Assembly: GCF_021117405.1 (NCBI RefSeq)
Contig: NZ_CP088251.1
Location: 806,001 to 870,000, forward strand
Direction: 5' to 3'
Source: Frateuria edaphi
Lineage (GTDB): Bacteria > Pseudomonadota > Gammaproteobacteria > Xanthomonadales > Rhodanobacteraceae
DNA length: 64,000 bases
A model generated the notes under the pieces. That model was not told the DNA's origin and made no database searches. It saw only the letters and a program-made list of their open reading frames with translations. A program made the position numbers and the translations under genes. Below, one piece after another: positions 20,743-30,892 of the stretch; within the stretch, counting starts at the first letter, position 1; each line of letters begins with the position of its first letter.

Positions 20743-22012
20743 ACCGTTTGTCGGTGGGCTCGTCGGTGGGTCCGTACAGCCGCCCGGCCGCGTGCAGCAG
20801 GTCCAGGTCGCCATTGAGCGCCGCCTCGCGCAGGCGTGCGCTGGGATGGTGCAGCAGCTTGTTGGTCAGTGTGTTGGCGAGGAACGCCAGCGCCTCGTCG
20901 GGTGACTTGCCGCGCGCCAGCATCGCCTGCGCCTTGACCAGAACCTCGTCGCGATAACGCTCGGCATGCTGGCGCAGGTCGATCGCCGGATTGCGCAGGG
21001 TCAGCGCGCGGCGCCAGGCCATGTAGTGGTCGACCTGCAGGTCGATGATGGTTTCGGCCTCGCGCGCCGCGGCCTCGCGGGAGCGGCGGTTCCCGTCGAT
21101 GACCTGCTGCAGGTCATCGATTGCATAGAGATAGACGTCCTCCAGCGATGCGACGGCCGGGTCGATGTCGCGCGGCACCGCGATGTCGACCATGAACATC
21201 GGCTTGCGCCTGCGCGCCGCGACCGCGCGCTCGACCATCGGCCGGGTCACCACCGGTTGGCGGGCGGCGGTGGAGGAAATCACGATGTCGGCCTCGGCCA
21301 GGTGTTGCGGCAGATCGGCCAGCGCAATGGCGTAACCGCCGTAGCGGGTGGCCAGCTCCTGCGCGTTTTCCAGCGTGCGGTTGGCCACGATCAGGCGGCT
21401 GACCTGCTTGTCCACCAGGTGACGCGCGGCCAGCTCGATGGTGTCGCCGGCGCCGATCAGCAGCACGCAGGCCTGCTTCAGGTCGGTGAACACCTGCTCG
21501 GCCAGCCGCACAGCGGTAAAGGCCACCGAAACGGTATGCGCGCCGATGCGGGTGTCGGTGCGCACGCGCTTGGCGACGGCGAAGGTGTGCTGCAGCAGGC
21601 GGTCCAGCGGCGCGCCGAGCGCCCGCGCATCGCGCGCGAGCTGGTAGGCGTCCTTCACCTGGCCCAGGATCTGCGGCTCGCCCAGCACCATCGAGTCCAG
21701 TCCGGTGGCGACGCGGAACATGTGGCGTACCGCCGCGTCCTCGTCATGCCGGTAGAGGAACTCGTCCAGCTTGCCGGGGGTCAAGCGATGGTGGCGGTTG
21801 AGCCACGCCTGCGGCGCCTGCTCGGCACCCTCGGCCACGCCGACGTACAACTCGGTGCGGTTGCAGGTGGAGAGGATCAGCGCTTCTTCCACGCCCGGCT
21901 CGGCCCGCAGTTCGCGCAGCGCTTCGCCGGCGGCGTCCGCATCGAACGCCACCTGTTCGCGCAGGCTGACCGGCGCGGTGAGGTGATTGAGCCCGAGGGC
22001 GATCAGCGGCAT
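20741..22012 (-). CDS. hemA: Glutamyl-tRNA reductase
   Basis: 423 residues. The catalytic Cys50 lies in STCNRTELYV, followed by the NADPH-binding domain (LIGAGDTIELAARHL at about 190-204) and a helical dimerisation tail. It reduces glutamyl-tRNA to glutamate-1-semialdehyde, the first committed step of haem synthesis by the C5 route. First gene of a minus-strand operon with prfA and the OGT-like gene; divergent from the TPR lipoprotein gene. Confidence 0.97.
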   Translation of the reverse strand: MPLIALGLNHLTAPVSLREQVAFDADAAGEALRELRAEPGVEEALILSTCNRTELYVGVAEGAEQAPQAWLNRHHRLTPGKLDEFLYRHDEDAAVRHMFRVATGLDSMVLGEPQILGQVKDAYQLARDARALGAPLDRLLQHTFAVAKRVRTDTRIGAHTVSVAFTAVRLAEQVFTDLKQACVLLIGAGDTIELAARHLVDKQVSRLIVANRTLENAQELATRYGGYAIALADLPQHLAEADIVISSTAARQPVVTRPMVERAVAARRRKPMFMVDIAVPRDIDPAVASLEDVYLYAIDDLQQVIDGNRRSREAAAREAETIIDLQVDHYMAWRRALTLRNPAIDLRQHAERYRDEVLVKAQAMLARGKSPDEALAFLANTLTNKLLHHPSARLREAALNGDLDLLHAAGRLYGPTDEPTDKR

Positions 22013-22109
22013 GGCGTGGAATGCGAATTGACGACGGGGTATCCGCGGCGGCGTAGGCTAAGCTTTCGGTACCGGGGCGCGATCAGGTACGGGCCGGACG
22101 GACGATGGG

Positions 22110-23858
22110 ATGAGGACTAGTGTGCTGAGCGTGAAGGGCAAGTTCAAGCAACTGCGGCATTTTGCGGGCATGGCCGGCTTCGCGCTGGGCCTGGCCGGCT
22201 GCGCCAGCCTGCCCGGCGGCAAGGCTCCAGCGCCCGCTTCCAGGCAGCCGCTGGACCGGCTCACCGTCGTCACGCCGGACGAGCAGCATGACCTGCTCGC
22301 GCAGCTGCTGGCCGGTGAAATGGCGCTGACGCGCAACGACCTCAAGGGTGCGTCGGCCCGCTACGCCCAGGCCATGGCGCTGTCGGACGATCCCAAGGTC
22401 GCCCAGCGGGCGGTGGAGCTGGCCCTTGCGGTGCGCGACACCCAAGCCACGCAGCAGGCGATCGACCGCTGGCAGGCGCTCGGCGCCGGCACTGCCGACC
22501 TGGCCCAGGCGCGCGCCGAACTGGCCCTGGCCACCGGCGACACCGCCGGCGCGCGCGAACAACTGGAGCGCCTGGTCGGCAGCGGCGATCCGCATGCCTG
22601 GCGTCGTTTCGGCCGCGCCCTGGTCGGCGCGCGCGACCCGGCGCAGGCAGCCCAGTTGCTCGAAACCTTGGCTACCCCCAACCGCCTGCCGGCCGATCCA
22701 CAGGCCTGGCTGGCGATGAGCGAGCTGGGCGACAAGCTCGGCAGGCCCAAGTACGCCATGCAGATCGCCGATGCCGCGGTGGCCCGTTTCCACGACACCG
22801 AAACCTACGCCTGGGCGGCGCAGATGAAGTTCAAGGCCGGCGACAAGAAAGCGGCCACCGGACTGCTCAAGCAGGCGCTGGCCCGTTCGCCGGACAATGT
22901 GCGCCTTCGCCTGACCTACGCCAGCCTGCTCAGCCAGGGCGGCGATTACCAGGCCGCTGCAAAGCTGCTCGACAAGGGCCCGCAAAGCGCCGAAACCTAC
23001 GCCCTGCGCGCCGGACTGGCCGCGCAGGCGCACGACAAGACGGCGCTGGCCAGGCTTTACCGCGACCTCAAGCAGGCGCCCGCCGGGGTTCGTGAAAGCA
23101 GCGCCTTCCTGCTCGGCCAGCTGGCCGAGATGCAGGACCGCAATGACGAGGCGCTGGACTGGTATGACCAGGTCGGCGACGACGATCCGCACGCGTTCGA
23201 CGCCGACCTGCGCAGCGCGGTGATCCTGCACACGCAAGGCAAGGTGGACGACGCGCATGCGCTGATGGAACAACTGGAAACCGCCTACCTCGACCAGCCC
23301 GAGGAATTGCGCCGTGCCTGGCAGGCCGACGCCGAGCTGTACATGCGCGAGGGGCATTACGCACAGGCAGCAAAGGCGTACGACCACGCGCTGCAGGTGC
23401 TGCCGGACGATCCCGGCCTGCTGTACGGCCGCGGCCTGGCCTATGCGGAGGCGGGCAACATCGACCACGCGGTGGCCGACTTCCGCCACCTGCTCAAGCT
23501 CAAGCCGGACGATATCGACGCCAGCAACGCGCTGGGCTACACGCTGGCCGATGCCGGCCGCGACCTGCCCGAAGCCAAGCAGCTTATCGAGTCGGCTCGT
23601 GCAGCCAAGCCGCATGACCCGGCGATCGCCGATTCCTGGGGTTGGCTGCAGTACCGCCTGGGCCACCTCGACGAGGCAGCGCGCGCGCTGCGCCAAGCCT
23701 GGAGCGCCGCGAAGGACGCCGACGTGGGCGTCCACCTGGGCGAGGTGCTGTGGAAGCTGGGCAAGCGCCAGGACGCGAAGCACGTGTTCGACCAGGTACG
23801 CAAGATCGATCCGCGCAACGCCAACCTGCGCGACACCCTGCGGCGCCTGGAGCCATGA
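22110..23858 (+). CDS. TPR-repeat lipoprotein
   Basis: 582 residues. A lipoprotein signal with lipobox LAGC (Cys31 from this start) shows it is anchored to a membrane facing the periplasm. The rest is an array of tetratricopeptide-like repeats (about 60-580), as in the tetratricopeptide proteins encoded beside lolB in many gammaproteobacteria. A GTG at 22122 in frame would shorten the signal to a more usual length. Its stop overlaps the lolB start, so it may act with outer-membrane lipoprotein sorting, but no precise role is known. Confidence 0.82.
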   Translation: MRTSVLSVKGKFKQLRHFAGMAGFALGLAGCASLPGGKAPAPASRQPLDRLTVVTPDEQHDLLAQLLAGEMALTRNDLKGASARYAQAMALSDDPKVAQRAVELALAVRDTQATQQAIDRWQALGAGTADLAQARAELALATGDTAGAREQLERLVGSGDPHAWRRFGRALVGARDPAQAAQLLETLATPNRLPADPQAWLAMSELGDKLGRPKYAMQIADAAVARFHDTETYAWAAQMKFKAGDKKAATGLLKQALARSPDNVRLRLTYASLLSQGGDYQAAAKLLDKGPQSAETYALRAGLAAQAHDKTALARLYRDLKQAPAGVRESSAFLLGQLAEMQDRNDEALDWYDQVGDDDPHAFDADLRSAVILHTQGKVDDAHALMEQLETAYLDQPEELRRAWQADAELYMREGHYAQAAKAYDHALQVLPDDPGLLYGRGLAYAEAGNIDHAVADFRHLLKLKPDDIDASNALGYTLADAGRDLPEAKQLIESARAAKPHDPAIADSWGWLQYRLGHLDEAARALRQAWSAAKDADVGVHLGEVLWKLGKRQDAKHVFDQVRKIDPRNANLRDTLRRLEP

Positions 23859-24484
23859 GGCGCCTCCTCTTTCCGGTCGCGGCAGCCGGCCTGCTGCTGG
23901 CCGCCTGCGCGCCGGTGCCGGTGCGCAAGCCGGCCGACGAGGCCGCCCTCGCCGCGCAGGCCGCGCGGGAAGGGCAACTGGCGCACGTCCACCAGTGGAC
24001 GCTGGAAGGCAATCTTGCCGTTTCCGATGGCCACGATGGCGGCAGCGGCAGCCTGCGCTGGATGCAGGACGGCGAGCGCTACGACTTCGAGCTGCGCGCG
24101 CCGATCACCGGCAAGAGTTTCCGCCTCAGTGGCGGTCCTGGCGGCGCGCTGCTGGAAGGCATCGAAGGCGGTCCGCTGCGCGGCACTGACGCAGAGGCGC
24201 TGATGCGCAAGGCGCTGGGCTGGGAGGTGCCGCTGGACGACCTGCGCGCCTGGGTGCTGGGCCTGCGCGCGGCCGGCGCACCCGCGGAATTGCGCTTCGG
24301 CGAACACGACCTGCCGTCCCTGCTCACCCAGGATGGCTGGACGGTGGACTACCGCGCCTGGGACCAGGCCCACCAGCCGCCCTTGCCGCAGAAAGTGTTC
24401 GCCAGCCGTCCGCCCTACAAGGTCAAGCTGTCGATCGACAGCTTCCGGCTCGGCCCGGCGCCCTGCGCCGATTGCAGGCGCTGA
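23855..24484 (+). CDS. lolB: Outer-membrane lipoprotein LolB
   Basis: 209 residues with lipobox LAAC (Cys18). LolB accepts lipoproteins from the carrier LolA and inserts them in the outer membrane. QWTLEGNLAVSDG, SLRWMQDGERYDFELRAPITGK and the C-terminal KVFASRPPYKVKLSIDSF match the family beta-barrel half-shell. The ATG overlaps the stop of the TPR lipoprotein (ATGA) and the next gene begins 4 bases after its stop. Confidence 0.92.
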   Translation: MRRLLFPVAAAGLLLAACAPVPVRKPADEAALAAQAAREGQLAHVHQWTLEGNLAVSDGHDGGSGSLRWMQDGERYDFELRAPITGKSFRLSGGPGGALLEGIEGGPLRGTDAEALMRKALGWEVPLDDLRAWVLGLRAAGAPAELRFGEHDLPSLLTQDGWTVDYRAWDQAHQPPLPQKVFASRPPYKVKLSIDSFRLGPAPCADCRR

Positions 24485-24488
24485 CGCC

Positions 24489-25895
24489 ATGGCGGTGACC
24501 CTCGCACGCGCCGTGTCGGCGCAGGTGCCCGCGTTGTGCGCGATCGAGCGCGCGGCGGTGGAACTGTTCCGCGGTCATCGCGCGTGGCATGCGTACGCGG
24601 CCATGGCGATTCCGCCGGAATTGCTGGAAGTGGCGGTGACGCGTGGCCTGGTCTGGGTCGCGCTGGAGGAGGGCGCGCCGGTCGGCTTCGTGTGGCTGCA
24701 GGACGGCACGGCCGAGGGCGCCGTCGAAGTCGCCGAGATCGACGTGTTGCCCTCGCACGGTCGCCGCGGGATCGGCGCCGCACTGCTCGAACACGCCTGC
24801 GCCTGGGCACGGGCGGCCGGGTTTGCGCGCGTCGACCTGGGTACGCTGGCGGACGTGCCGTGGAATGCGCCGTTCTATGCGAAGCACGGCTTCGCAACGG
24901 TCGACAAGGCCGATCCGTCCTTCGCCCGAGCCCGCGAGCGGGATCGCGAGAACGGTTTCCCCGATGCCTTGCGCGTCTTCATGTCGCGCCCGCTTGGCGC
25001 GCCCGATCGCGAGGAGTGGACCGCCTGGCCCGCGCCGGCCAAGCTCAACCTGTTCCTGCGCATCGTCGGTCGCCGTGCGGACGGCTACCACGACCTGCAG
25101 ACCGTCTTCCGCCTGCTCGACTGGGGCGACGAACTGCGCGTGCGGGTGCGTCGCGACAGCGCGATCGTGCGCGTGAACGACGTGCCTGGCGTGCCGTCGG
25201 ACGCCGACCTGGTGGTGCGTGCCGCCCGCCTGCTGCAGGCGGAAGCCGGCGTGGCGCTGGGCGCCGAGATCGCCGTGGACAAGCGCATCCCGATGGGCGG
25301 CGGCCTCGGCGGTGGCAGTTCCGATGCGGCCACCGCACTGGTTTCGCTCAACCACCTGTGGGGCTGCGGCCTGGACGAGGACGCGCTGGCACGCCTGGCG
25401 CACCGGTTGGGCGCCGATGTGCCGGTGTTCGTGCGCGGCCGCTCGGCCTGGGCCGAGGGGGTGGGCGAGCGACTCACCCCCGTGGCGCTGCCGCGACGCT
25501 GGTACGTGGTGCTCGATCCGGGCGAACACGTGCCTACCGCGGCCCTGTTTCAAGCGTCTGAATTGACACGAAATGCACCGCCGGCGACAATTTCGTCCTT
25601 TGCTTCCGGCGAAACGGCGGAAAACGCGTTCGAGCCGGTCGTGCGCGCGCGACACCCCAGGGTGGCCGCGGCGCTGGACTGGCTCTCGCGCTTCGGTCGC
25701 GCCCGGCTTTCCGGCAGCGGCGGTTGCGTGTTCCTGGAAACCGCCTCGCTCGCGCAGGCGCGAAAGGTGGTGCGGCAGCGTCCTCCGGCGTTCGCGGCGC
25801 AACTGGCCGCGGGGGTGGAGGTTTCGCCCTTGCATCGCGCCTTGGCGCGCCACCGCGCGCGGGTCGCATCGCCGGGGCAGCCTTTGCGGGCTTGA
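24489..25895 (+). CDS. ispE: GNAT acetyltransferase domain fused in frame to IspE (CDP-ME kinase)
   Basis: A single 468-codon frame. Residues 1-168 form a GNAT domain, with the acetyl-CoA loop GRRGIGAALL at 91-100 and WNAPFYAKHGF at about 125-135. Residues 179-468 form a complete IspE: WPAPAKLNLFLRIVGRRADG at its start, the GHMP ATP loop PMGGGLGGGSSDAA from residue 268, and ARLSGSGGCVFLE near the end. IspE phosphorylates CDP-methylerythritol in the MEP isoprenoid pathway. No stop or frameshift separates the parts. An internal ATG (24981, residue 165) could start a separate IspE, but no Shine-Dalgarno sequence precedes it. IspE alone is usually about 285 residues. The acetyl acceptor is unknown. 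Confidence 0.88.
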   Translation: MAVTLARAVSAQVPALCAIERAAVELFRGHRAWHAYAAMAIPPELLEVAVTRGLVWVALEEGAPVGFVWLQDGTAEGAVEVAEIDVLPSHGRRGIGAALLEHACAWARAAGFARVDLGTLADVPWNAPFYAKHGFATVDKADPSFARARERDRENGFPDALRVFMSRPLGAPDREEWTAWPAPAKLNLFLRIVGRRADGYHDLQTVFRLLDWGDELRVRVRRDSAIVRVNDVPGVPSDADLVVRAARLLQAEAGVALGAEIAVDKRIPMGGGLGGGSSDAATALVSLNHLWGCGLDEDALARLAHRLGADVPVFVRGRSAWAEGVGERLTPVALPRRWYVVLDPGEHVPTAALFQASELTRNAPPATISSFASGETAENAFEPVVRARHPRVAAALDWLSRFGRARLSGSGGCVFLETASLAQARKVVRQRPPAFAAQLAAGVEVSPLHRALARHRARVASPGQPLRA

Positions 25896-25940
25896 AACAA
25901 ACGACGGGCAGTCAGGACGACGGCCCGCCAAACGAAACAC

Positions 25941-26017
25941 TGGGGCGTCGCCAAGCTGGTTAAGGCACGGGATTTTGATTCCCGCATGCGCAGGTTCGAA
26001 TCCTGCCGCCCCAGCCA
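25941..26017 (+). tRNA. tRNA-Gln (TTG)
   Basis: Full cloverleaf: acceptor TGGGGCG with CGCCCCA, anticodon loop TTTTGAT giving anticodon TTG, T-loop TTCGAAT, encoded CCA end. It sits between ispE and prs, the usual place in this group. Confidence 0.96.
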
Positions 26018-26047
26018 TTCACGAATGGCTTTCTTCGAGGAAACACC

Positions 26048-27004
26048 GTGGACACGTCCACCCCGATGCTCTTCACCGGCAATGCCCACCGCACCCTCGC
26101 CGAGGACGTCGCGCAACGGCTTGGCGTGCCGCTGGGCAAGGCCCTGGTCGGCAAGTTCAGCGACGGCGAGGTGCAGATCGAGATCGAGGAGAACGTCCGC
26201 AAGCAGGAAGTGTTCGTGTTGCAGCCGACCGGCGCGCCGAGTGCGGAGAACCTGATCGAGATGCTCGCCCTGGTCGACGCGCTCAAGCGCGCCTCGGCCG
26301 CCACCGTTACCGCAGTGATGCCGTACTTCGGCTACGCCCGCCAGGATCGCCGTCCGCGCTCGGCGCGCGTGCCGATCACCGCCAAGATGGTCGCCACCTT
26401 GATCGGTACCGCCGGCGTCGACCGCGTGCTGACGGTCGACCTGCACGCCGACCAGATCCAGGGCTTCTTCGACGTCCCGGTGGACAACGTCTACGCCTCG
26501 CCGATCCTGCTGGCGGACATCTGGCGCAACCACTCGATGGACGACCTGATCGTGGTCAGCCCCGACGTCGGGGGCGTGGTGCGCGCCCGTGCGATCGCCA
26601 AGCGGCTGGACGACGCCGACCTGGCGATCATCGACAAGCGCCGCCCGAAGGCCAACGTCGCCACCGTGATGAACATCATCGGCGAGGTCGACGGCAAGAC
26701 CTGCGTGCTGGTCGACGACATCGTCGACACCGCCGGAACCCTGTGCGCGGCCGCCGCGGCACTGAAGGAGCGCGGCGCGCGAAAGGTCGTCGCCTACTGC
26801 GTGCACCCGGTGCTCTCGGGGGCCGCGATCGGCAACATCGAGAACTCCCAGCTCGACCAGCTGGTGGTCACCAACACGTTGCCGCTGCGCCCCGAGGCGC
26901 AGGCTTGCGCCAAGATCCGCCAGCTCTCGGTCGCCGAGCTGCTGGCCGAGACGATCCGCCGCATCGCCTTCGGCGAGTCGGTGAGTTCGCTGTACGTGGA
27001 TTGA
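26048..27004 (+). CDS. prs: Ribose-phosphate pyrophosphokinase
   Basis: 318 residues. The PRPP-binding motif [13 protein letters not shown] lies at about 220-232, the catalytic flexible loop region DKRRPKAN near 198-205, and [12 protein letters not shown] near 130-141. It makes PRPP for purines, pyrimidines, His, Trp and NAD. The GTG start at 26048 has GAGGA 7 bases upstream. The 140 bases after the stop contain a GTCCGCCC/GGGCGGGC hairpin without a T-run, probably not a full terminator, so rplY may be co-transcribed. Confidence 0.97.
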   Translation: MDTSTPMLFTGNAHRTLAEDVAQRLGVPLGKALVGKFSDGEVQIEIEENVRKQEVFVLQPTGAPSAENLIEMLALVDALKRASAATVTAVMPYFGYARQDRRPRSARVPITAKMVATLIGTAGVDRVLTVDLHADQIQGFFDVPVDNVYASPILLADIWRNHSMDDLIVVSPDVGGVVRARAIAKRLDDADLAIIDKRRPKANVATVMNIIGEVDGKTCVLVDDIVDTAGTLCAAAAALKERGARKVVAYCVHPVLSGAAIGNIENSQLDQLVVTNTLPLRPEAQACAKIRQLSVAELLAETIRRIAFGESVSSLYVD

Positions 27005-27144
27005 AAAGCGGAAAGTCCGCCCGGGATGGGCGGGCCTGATTGTCGCGGCAAGATGCTGCGTGGAAGCAACGGACTTTCCTGGTCGCGGGGAAGTCGCTCG
27101 TCCGCCGCGAGGCGAACAAAACACAACCAAGGTAGTAAACGAAC

Positions 27145-27795
27145 ATGGCCCAGATTCATGAAATCAAGGCGCAGAACCGCAGTGACGAGGGGAAAGGTGC
27201 GAGCCGCCGCCTGCGTCACGCGGCGATGGTGCCTGCCGTCGTCTACGGTGGCACCCAGCCGCCGCAGAGCATCCAGATCGAGCACAACACCATCCTGCTT
27301 GCCGCCAAGAACGAGTGGTTCTTCTCCTCGATCCTCGACCTGAACGTCGACGGCAAGGTGCAGAAGGTGCTGGTGCGCGACTGGCAGAAGCATCCGTTCA
27401 AGCAGCAGATGCTGCACATGGACTTCCTGCGCGTGAACGAGAACGAAGCGGTCCGCGTGAACGTGCCGCTGCACTTCCTCAACCAGGAGAAGTCCCCGGC
27501 CGGCAAGACCTCCGGCGTGGTGATCTCGCACAACCTGACCGAAGTGGAAGTGTCGTGCCTGCCGGCGAACCTGCCGGAGTTCATCGAACTCGACCTGGCC
27601 GACCTGAAGCCGGGCGACATCGTCCACCTGTCGCAGATCAAGCTGCCCAAGGGCGTGAGCCTGCCGGCGCTGAACCTGGGCGCGGACCACGACATTGCCG
27701 TGGTCACCGCCAACACGGTGAAGGAAGAAGCCGAGCCGGCCGCCGAAGCCGCTGCGGCGCCGGAAGGCGAAGCCAAGCCTGCCGAGAAGAAGTAA
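27145..27795 (+). CDS. rplY: 50S ribosomal protein L25 (Ctc/TL5 long form)
   Basis: 216 residues: an N-terminal 5S-rRNA-binding L25 domain (about 1-95) plus the C-terminal beta domain of the long Ctc form (about 100-190) and an acidic Ala/Glu-rich tail. E. coli L25 has only the first domain (94 residues). It binds 5S rRNA in the large subunit. Typical partner of prs and pth in gene order. Confidence 0.95.
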   Translation: MAQIHEIKAQNRSDEGKGASRRLRHAAMVPAVVYGGTQPPQSIQIEHNTILLAAKNEWFFSSILDLNVDGKVQKVLVRDWQKHPFKQQMLHMDFLRVNENEAVRVNVPLHFLNQEKSPAGKTSGVVISHNLTEVEVSCLPANLPEFIELDLADLKPGDIVHLSQIKLPKGVSLPALNLGADHDIAVVTANTVKEEAEPAAEAAAAPEGEAKPAEKK

Positions 27796-27801
27796 GCCTG
27801 T

Positions 27802-27829
27802 CCGGGCCTCCCGTCCGCGGGAGGCCCGG
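27802..27829 (+). terminator. Hairpin after rplY
   Basis: An 11-bp perfect stem, CCGGGCCTCCC with GGGAGGCCCGG, has a GTCCGC loop. No T-run follows, and pth starts 16 bases later, so this is a transcript-stabilising or partial-termination hairpin. Confidence 0.5.
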
Positions 27830-27844
27830 CCATCGGCTTAAGGC

Positions 27845-28435
27845 ATGGCTGGACTCAAGCTCATCGTCGGCCTGGGCAACCCCGGCGCCGAATACCTCAG
27901 GACCCGGCACAATGCCGGGTTCTGGTTTGTGGACGCGTTGGCTTCCGGCCAGGGCGAGCGTTTTGCCTTCGACGGCAAGCTGCACGGCGAGGCCTGCCGC
28001 GTGCGCATCGGCGGCGAGGGCGTGTGGCTGCTCAAGCCGTCCACTTTCATGAACAAGAGCGGCATCGCGGTCACCTCCGCGCTGCGCTACTACAAGATCC
28101 AGCCCGACGAGTGCCTGGTCGCACACGACGAACTGGATCTGCCGGCCGGCACCGTGCGGATGAAGTTCGACGGCGGCCACGGCGGCCAGAACGGCCTGCG
28201 CGACACGATCCACCATCTGGGCCACGGCAAGTTCCACCGCCTGCGCATCGGCATTGGCCATCCGGGCCACAAGGACAAGGTCACGCCCTGGGTACTCGGC
28301 AAGCCATCCGCGCAGGACGAGGATGCGATCCTCGATGGCATCGCCCGCGCGCTCGACGTGCTTCCACTGGCGGTCGGCGGGCAGTTCGACAAGGCGATGC
28401 AACAACTGCACACCGCGGGGGCAGGGAACGGCTAG
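27845..28435 (+). CDS. pth: Peptidyl-tRNA hydrolase
   Basis: 196 residues. Conserved GLGNPGAEYLRTRHNAGFWFVD (catalytic His within) and FMNKSG, plus HDELDLPAGTVRMK with the active-site Asp and GGHGGQNGLRD. It recycles peptidyl-tRNA dropped by ribosomes. Placed between rplY and ychF as in most gammaproteobacteria. Confidence 0.96.
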   Translation: MAGLKLIVGLGNPGAEYLRTRHNAGFWFVDALASGQGERFAFDGKLHGEACRVRIGGEGVWLLKPSTFMNKSGIAVTSALRYYKIQPDECLVAHDELDLPAGTVRMKFDGGHGGQNGLRDTIHHLGHGKFHRLRIGIGHPGHKDKVTPWVLGKPSAQDEDAILDGIARALDVLPLAVGGQFDKAMQQLHTAGAGNG

Positions 28436-28519
28436 CCGGAGCGTGAGCGCGCCCGTCGCGCCTTCCGGTTTTCCGACCCCGCCTCCAGGTTTCCCACATC
28501 AGTTTTCCGGAGTCCCACC

Positions 28520-29611
<1,092 letters not shown>

Positions 29612-29620
29612 GTCCGGCTA

Positions 29621-29651
29621 CTTGTGCGGGAGCAGCCAAGGGCGCTCCCGC
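29621..29651. repeat. REP-like palindromic element after ychF
   Basis: GCGGGAGC at 29626-29633 pairs with GCTCCCGC at 29644-29651 around AGCCAAGGGC. The sequence TGCGGGAGCAGCCAAGGGCG recalls dispersed hairpin repeats of this bacterial group. It may double as a transcript 3' end for ychF, although there is no T-run. Confidence 0.45.
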
Positions 29652-29743
29652 GAACCGCGCGCGCTGCGCGCTTAAGTGCCGATTAAGCCCGCCAGCCGGA
29701 GCATCGCCTTGAAGGGCAACGTCGCCCGATTGGAGGCATCTGC

Positions 29744-30175
29744 ATGAGCACGCATTGGCTGGCCAAACCCGCGCTGGCGATGGCGACCCTGCTGCTGGCG
29801 TCGACCGCAGCGCTGCCGATGGGCGCATCGGCGCACGACTGGCACGACCGAGGCTGGCACGGCCGCGGCCATTACGATCGCGGGTGGCATGACCGCGGCG
29901 GCTGGCACGACCGTGACCGCTACGACCGTGGCCACTGGAGCGGCGGTCGATGGGTGGCCGGGGCGATCGTCGCCGGCGCCGTGATCGGCCTGGTGGACGA
30001 TGCGCTCAATCCGCCGCCGCGTGCGGTGGTTTACGAGCGTCCGGTCTATCGCCGCCCGGTGCGGGTGGTCTACGAGGAACCGGTCGTCACCCGCCGCGTG
30101 GTGGAGACGCGCACCGTTTACGTGGACCAGGCGCCATCCACCCGTTACGTGGGTTATGACGGCGACGGCGACTGA
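29744..30175 (+). CDS. Exported His/Arg/Trp/Asp-rich protein of unknown function
   Basis: 143 residues. A signal peptide (cleavage near GASA, about residue 29) is followed by a low-complexity HDWHDRGWHGRGHYDRG repeat rich in His, Asp, Arg, Trp and Tyr (about 31-65). Next come a short hydrophobic Gly/Ala helix (VAGAIVAGAVIGLV) and a basic, Pro/Val/Tyr-rich tail. Such glycine-zipper-like envelope proteins are common but unnamed. The His/Asp-rich stretch could bind metal, which is a guess. ATG 29744 has GGAGG upstream. Confidence 0.7.
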   Translation: MSTHWLAKPALAMATLLLASTAALPMGASAHDWHDRGWHGRGHYDRGWHDRGGWHDRDRYDRGHWSGGRWVAGAIVAGAVIGLVDDALNPPPRAVVYERPVYRRPVRVVYEEPVVTRRVVETRTVYVDQAPSTRYVGYDGDGD

Positions 30176-30192
30176 CAAGCCGTTAGTTGAAC

Positions 30193-30224
30193 AAAAAGGG
30201 CCCGGCCATGCCGGGCCTTTTTTT
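30193..30224. terminator. Bidirectional intrinsic terminator
   Basis: GGCCCGGC-CAT-GCCGGGCC stem with AAAAA on the left and TTTTTTT on the right. It serves the His-rich protein gene on the plus strand and the convergent DUF6491-like gene on the minus strand. Confidence 0.9.
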
Positions 30225-30234
30225 GCCCAAGGCA

Positions 30235-30660
30235 TCATCCGGCAGGTGGCAATTCGGCCACGCTGCCATGGCGCGCCGCGTGCTGGCGCATCTGCTCGAA
30301 TTTCGCCTTGTCGACCATCTCCACCGAGGAGATCGCGCAGGCCGGCTGGTCGCGGCCACTGACCGTTTCGCCGACCTGCCCGCAGATGCGGCCGTCGCCG
30401 ACGGATTTGCCCGACTCGCTCGCACGCAGCAGGAAGCCCGGTGCGCCGATCCCCAGGCGTGGGCAGTCGGCGGCCAGGTGCACCACGTAGCGGTACGGGC
30501 CAGTGCGCACCAGCGCGGTGCGCGCATCCACGACGTGCCACTCGTTGATCTTGTCGGTCTGGATGCATTGCGCATAGGGCAACGCCTTGCCGGGCGCGCC
30601 GGCGGCAAATGCGGCGCAGTTTGCGGTGGCGAGCAACAGCAGGACGGGCGGGCGTTTCAT
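30235..30660 (-). CDS. Small exported protein, DUF6491-like
   Basis: 141 residues with an N-terminal signal peptide (about 1-20, AAFAAG). The CIQTDKINEWHVVDARTALVRTGPYRYVV pattern and four cysteines resemble the DUF6491 family seen in Xanthomonadales; the function is unknown. ATG 30660 is chosen because GAGGTGAT precedes it by a few bases; the frame is open to 30711. The upstream gap 30661-30892 shows no gene or clear signal. Confidence 0.7.
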   Translation of the reverse strand: MKRPPVLLLLATANCAAFAAGAPGKALPYAQCIQTDKINEWHVVDARTALVRTGPYRYVVHLAADCPRLGIGAPGFLLRASESGKSVGDGRICGQVGETVSGRDQPACAISSVEMVDKAKFEQMRQHAARHGSVAELPPAG

Positions 30661-30892
30661 GGCATCACCTCGCGAGGGGAAAGACACATGGGGAGCAGGC
30701 CCCTCCAGCATCGCGCGCCGGCATCGCCGGCGCCAGCATTGCCGTGTCAGGAACTTGCCATCGGCCGATCACACGTATTGAACGGGGGTTGCGCCATGCT
30801 TGGAAGATGCCTACGGTTCGATCCGCTCCGCGGTACCGCGGCACCGGCAACGCCCACGCACACCGCGAGTCCGATCCACGATGGAGCAGGCC

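Noticed and set aside
24960-25020. Sequencing frameshift joining GNAT and IspE
   Set aside because: The frame and codon bias are continuous through the junction and both domains are in the same frame with no stop, so no indel is needed to explain it; a lost stop codon cannot be excluded.
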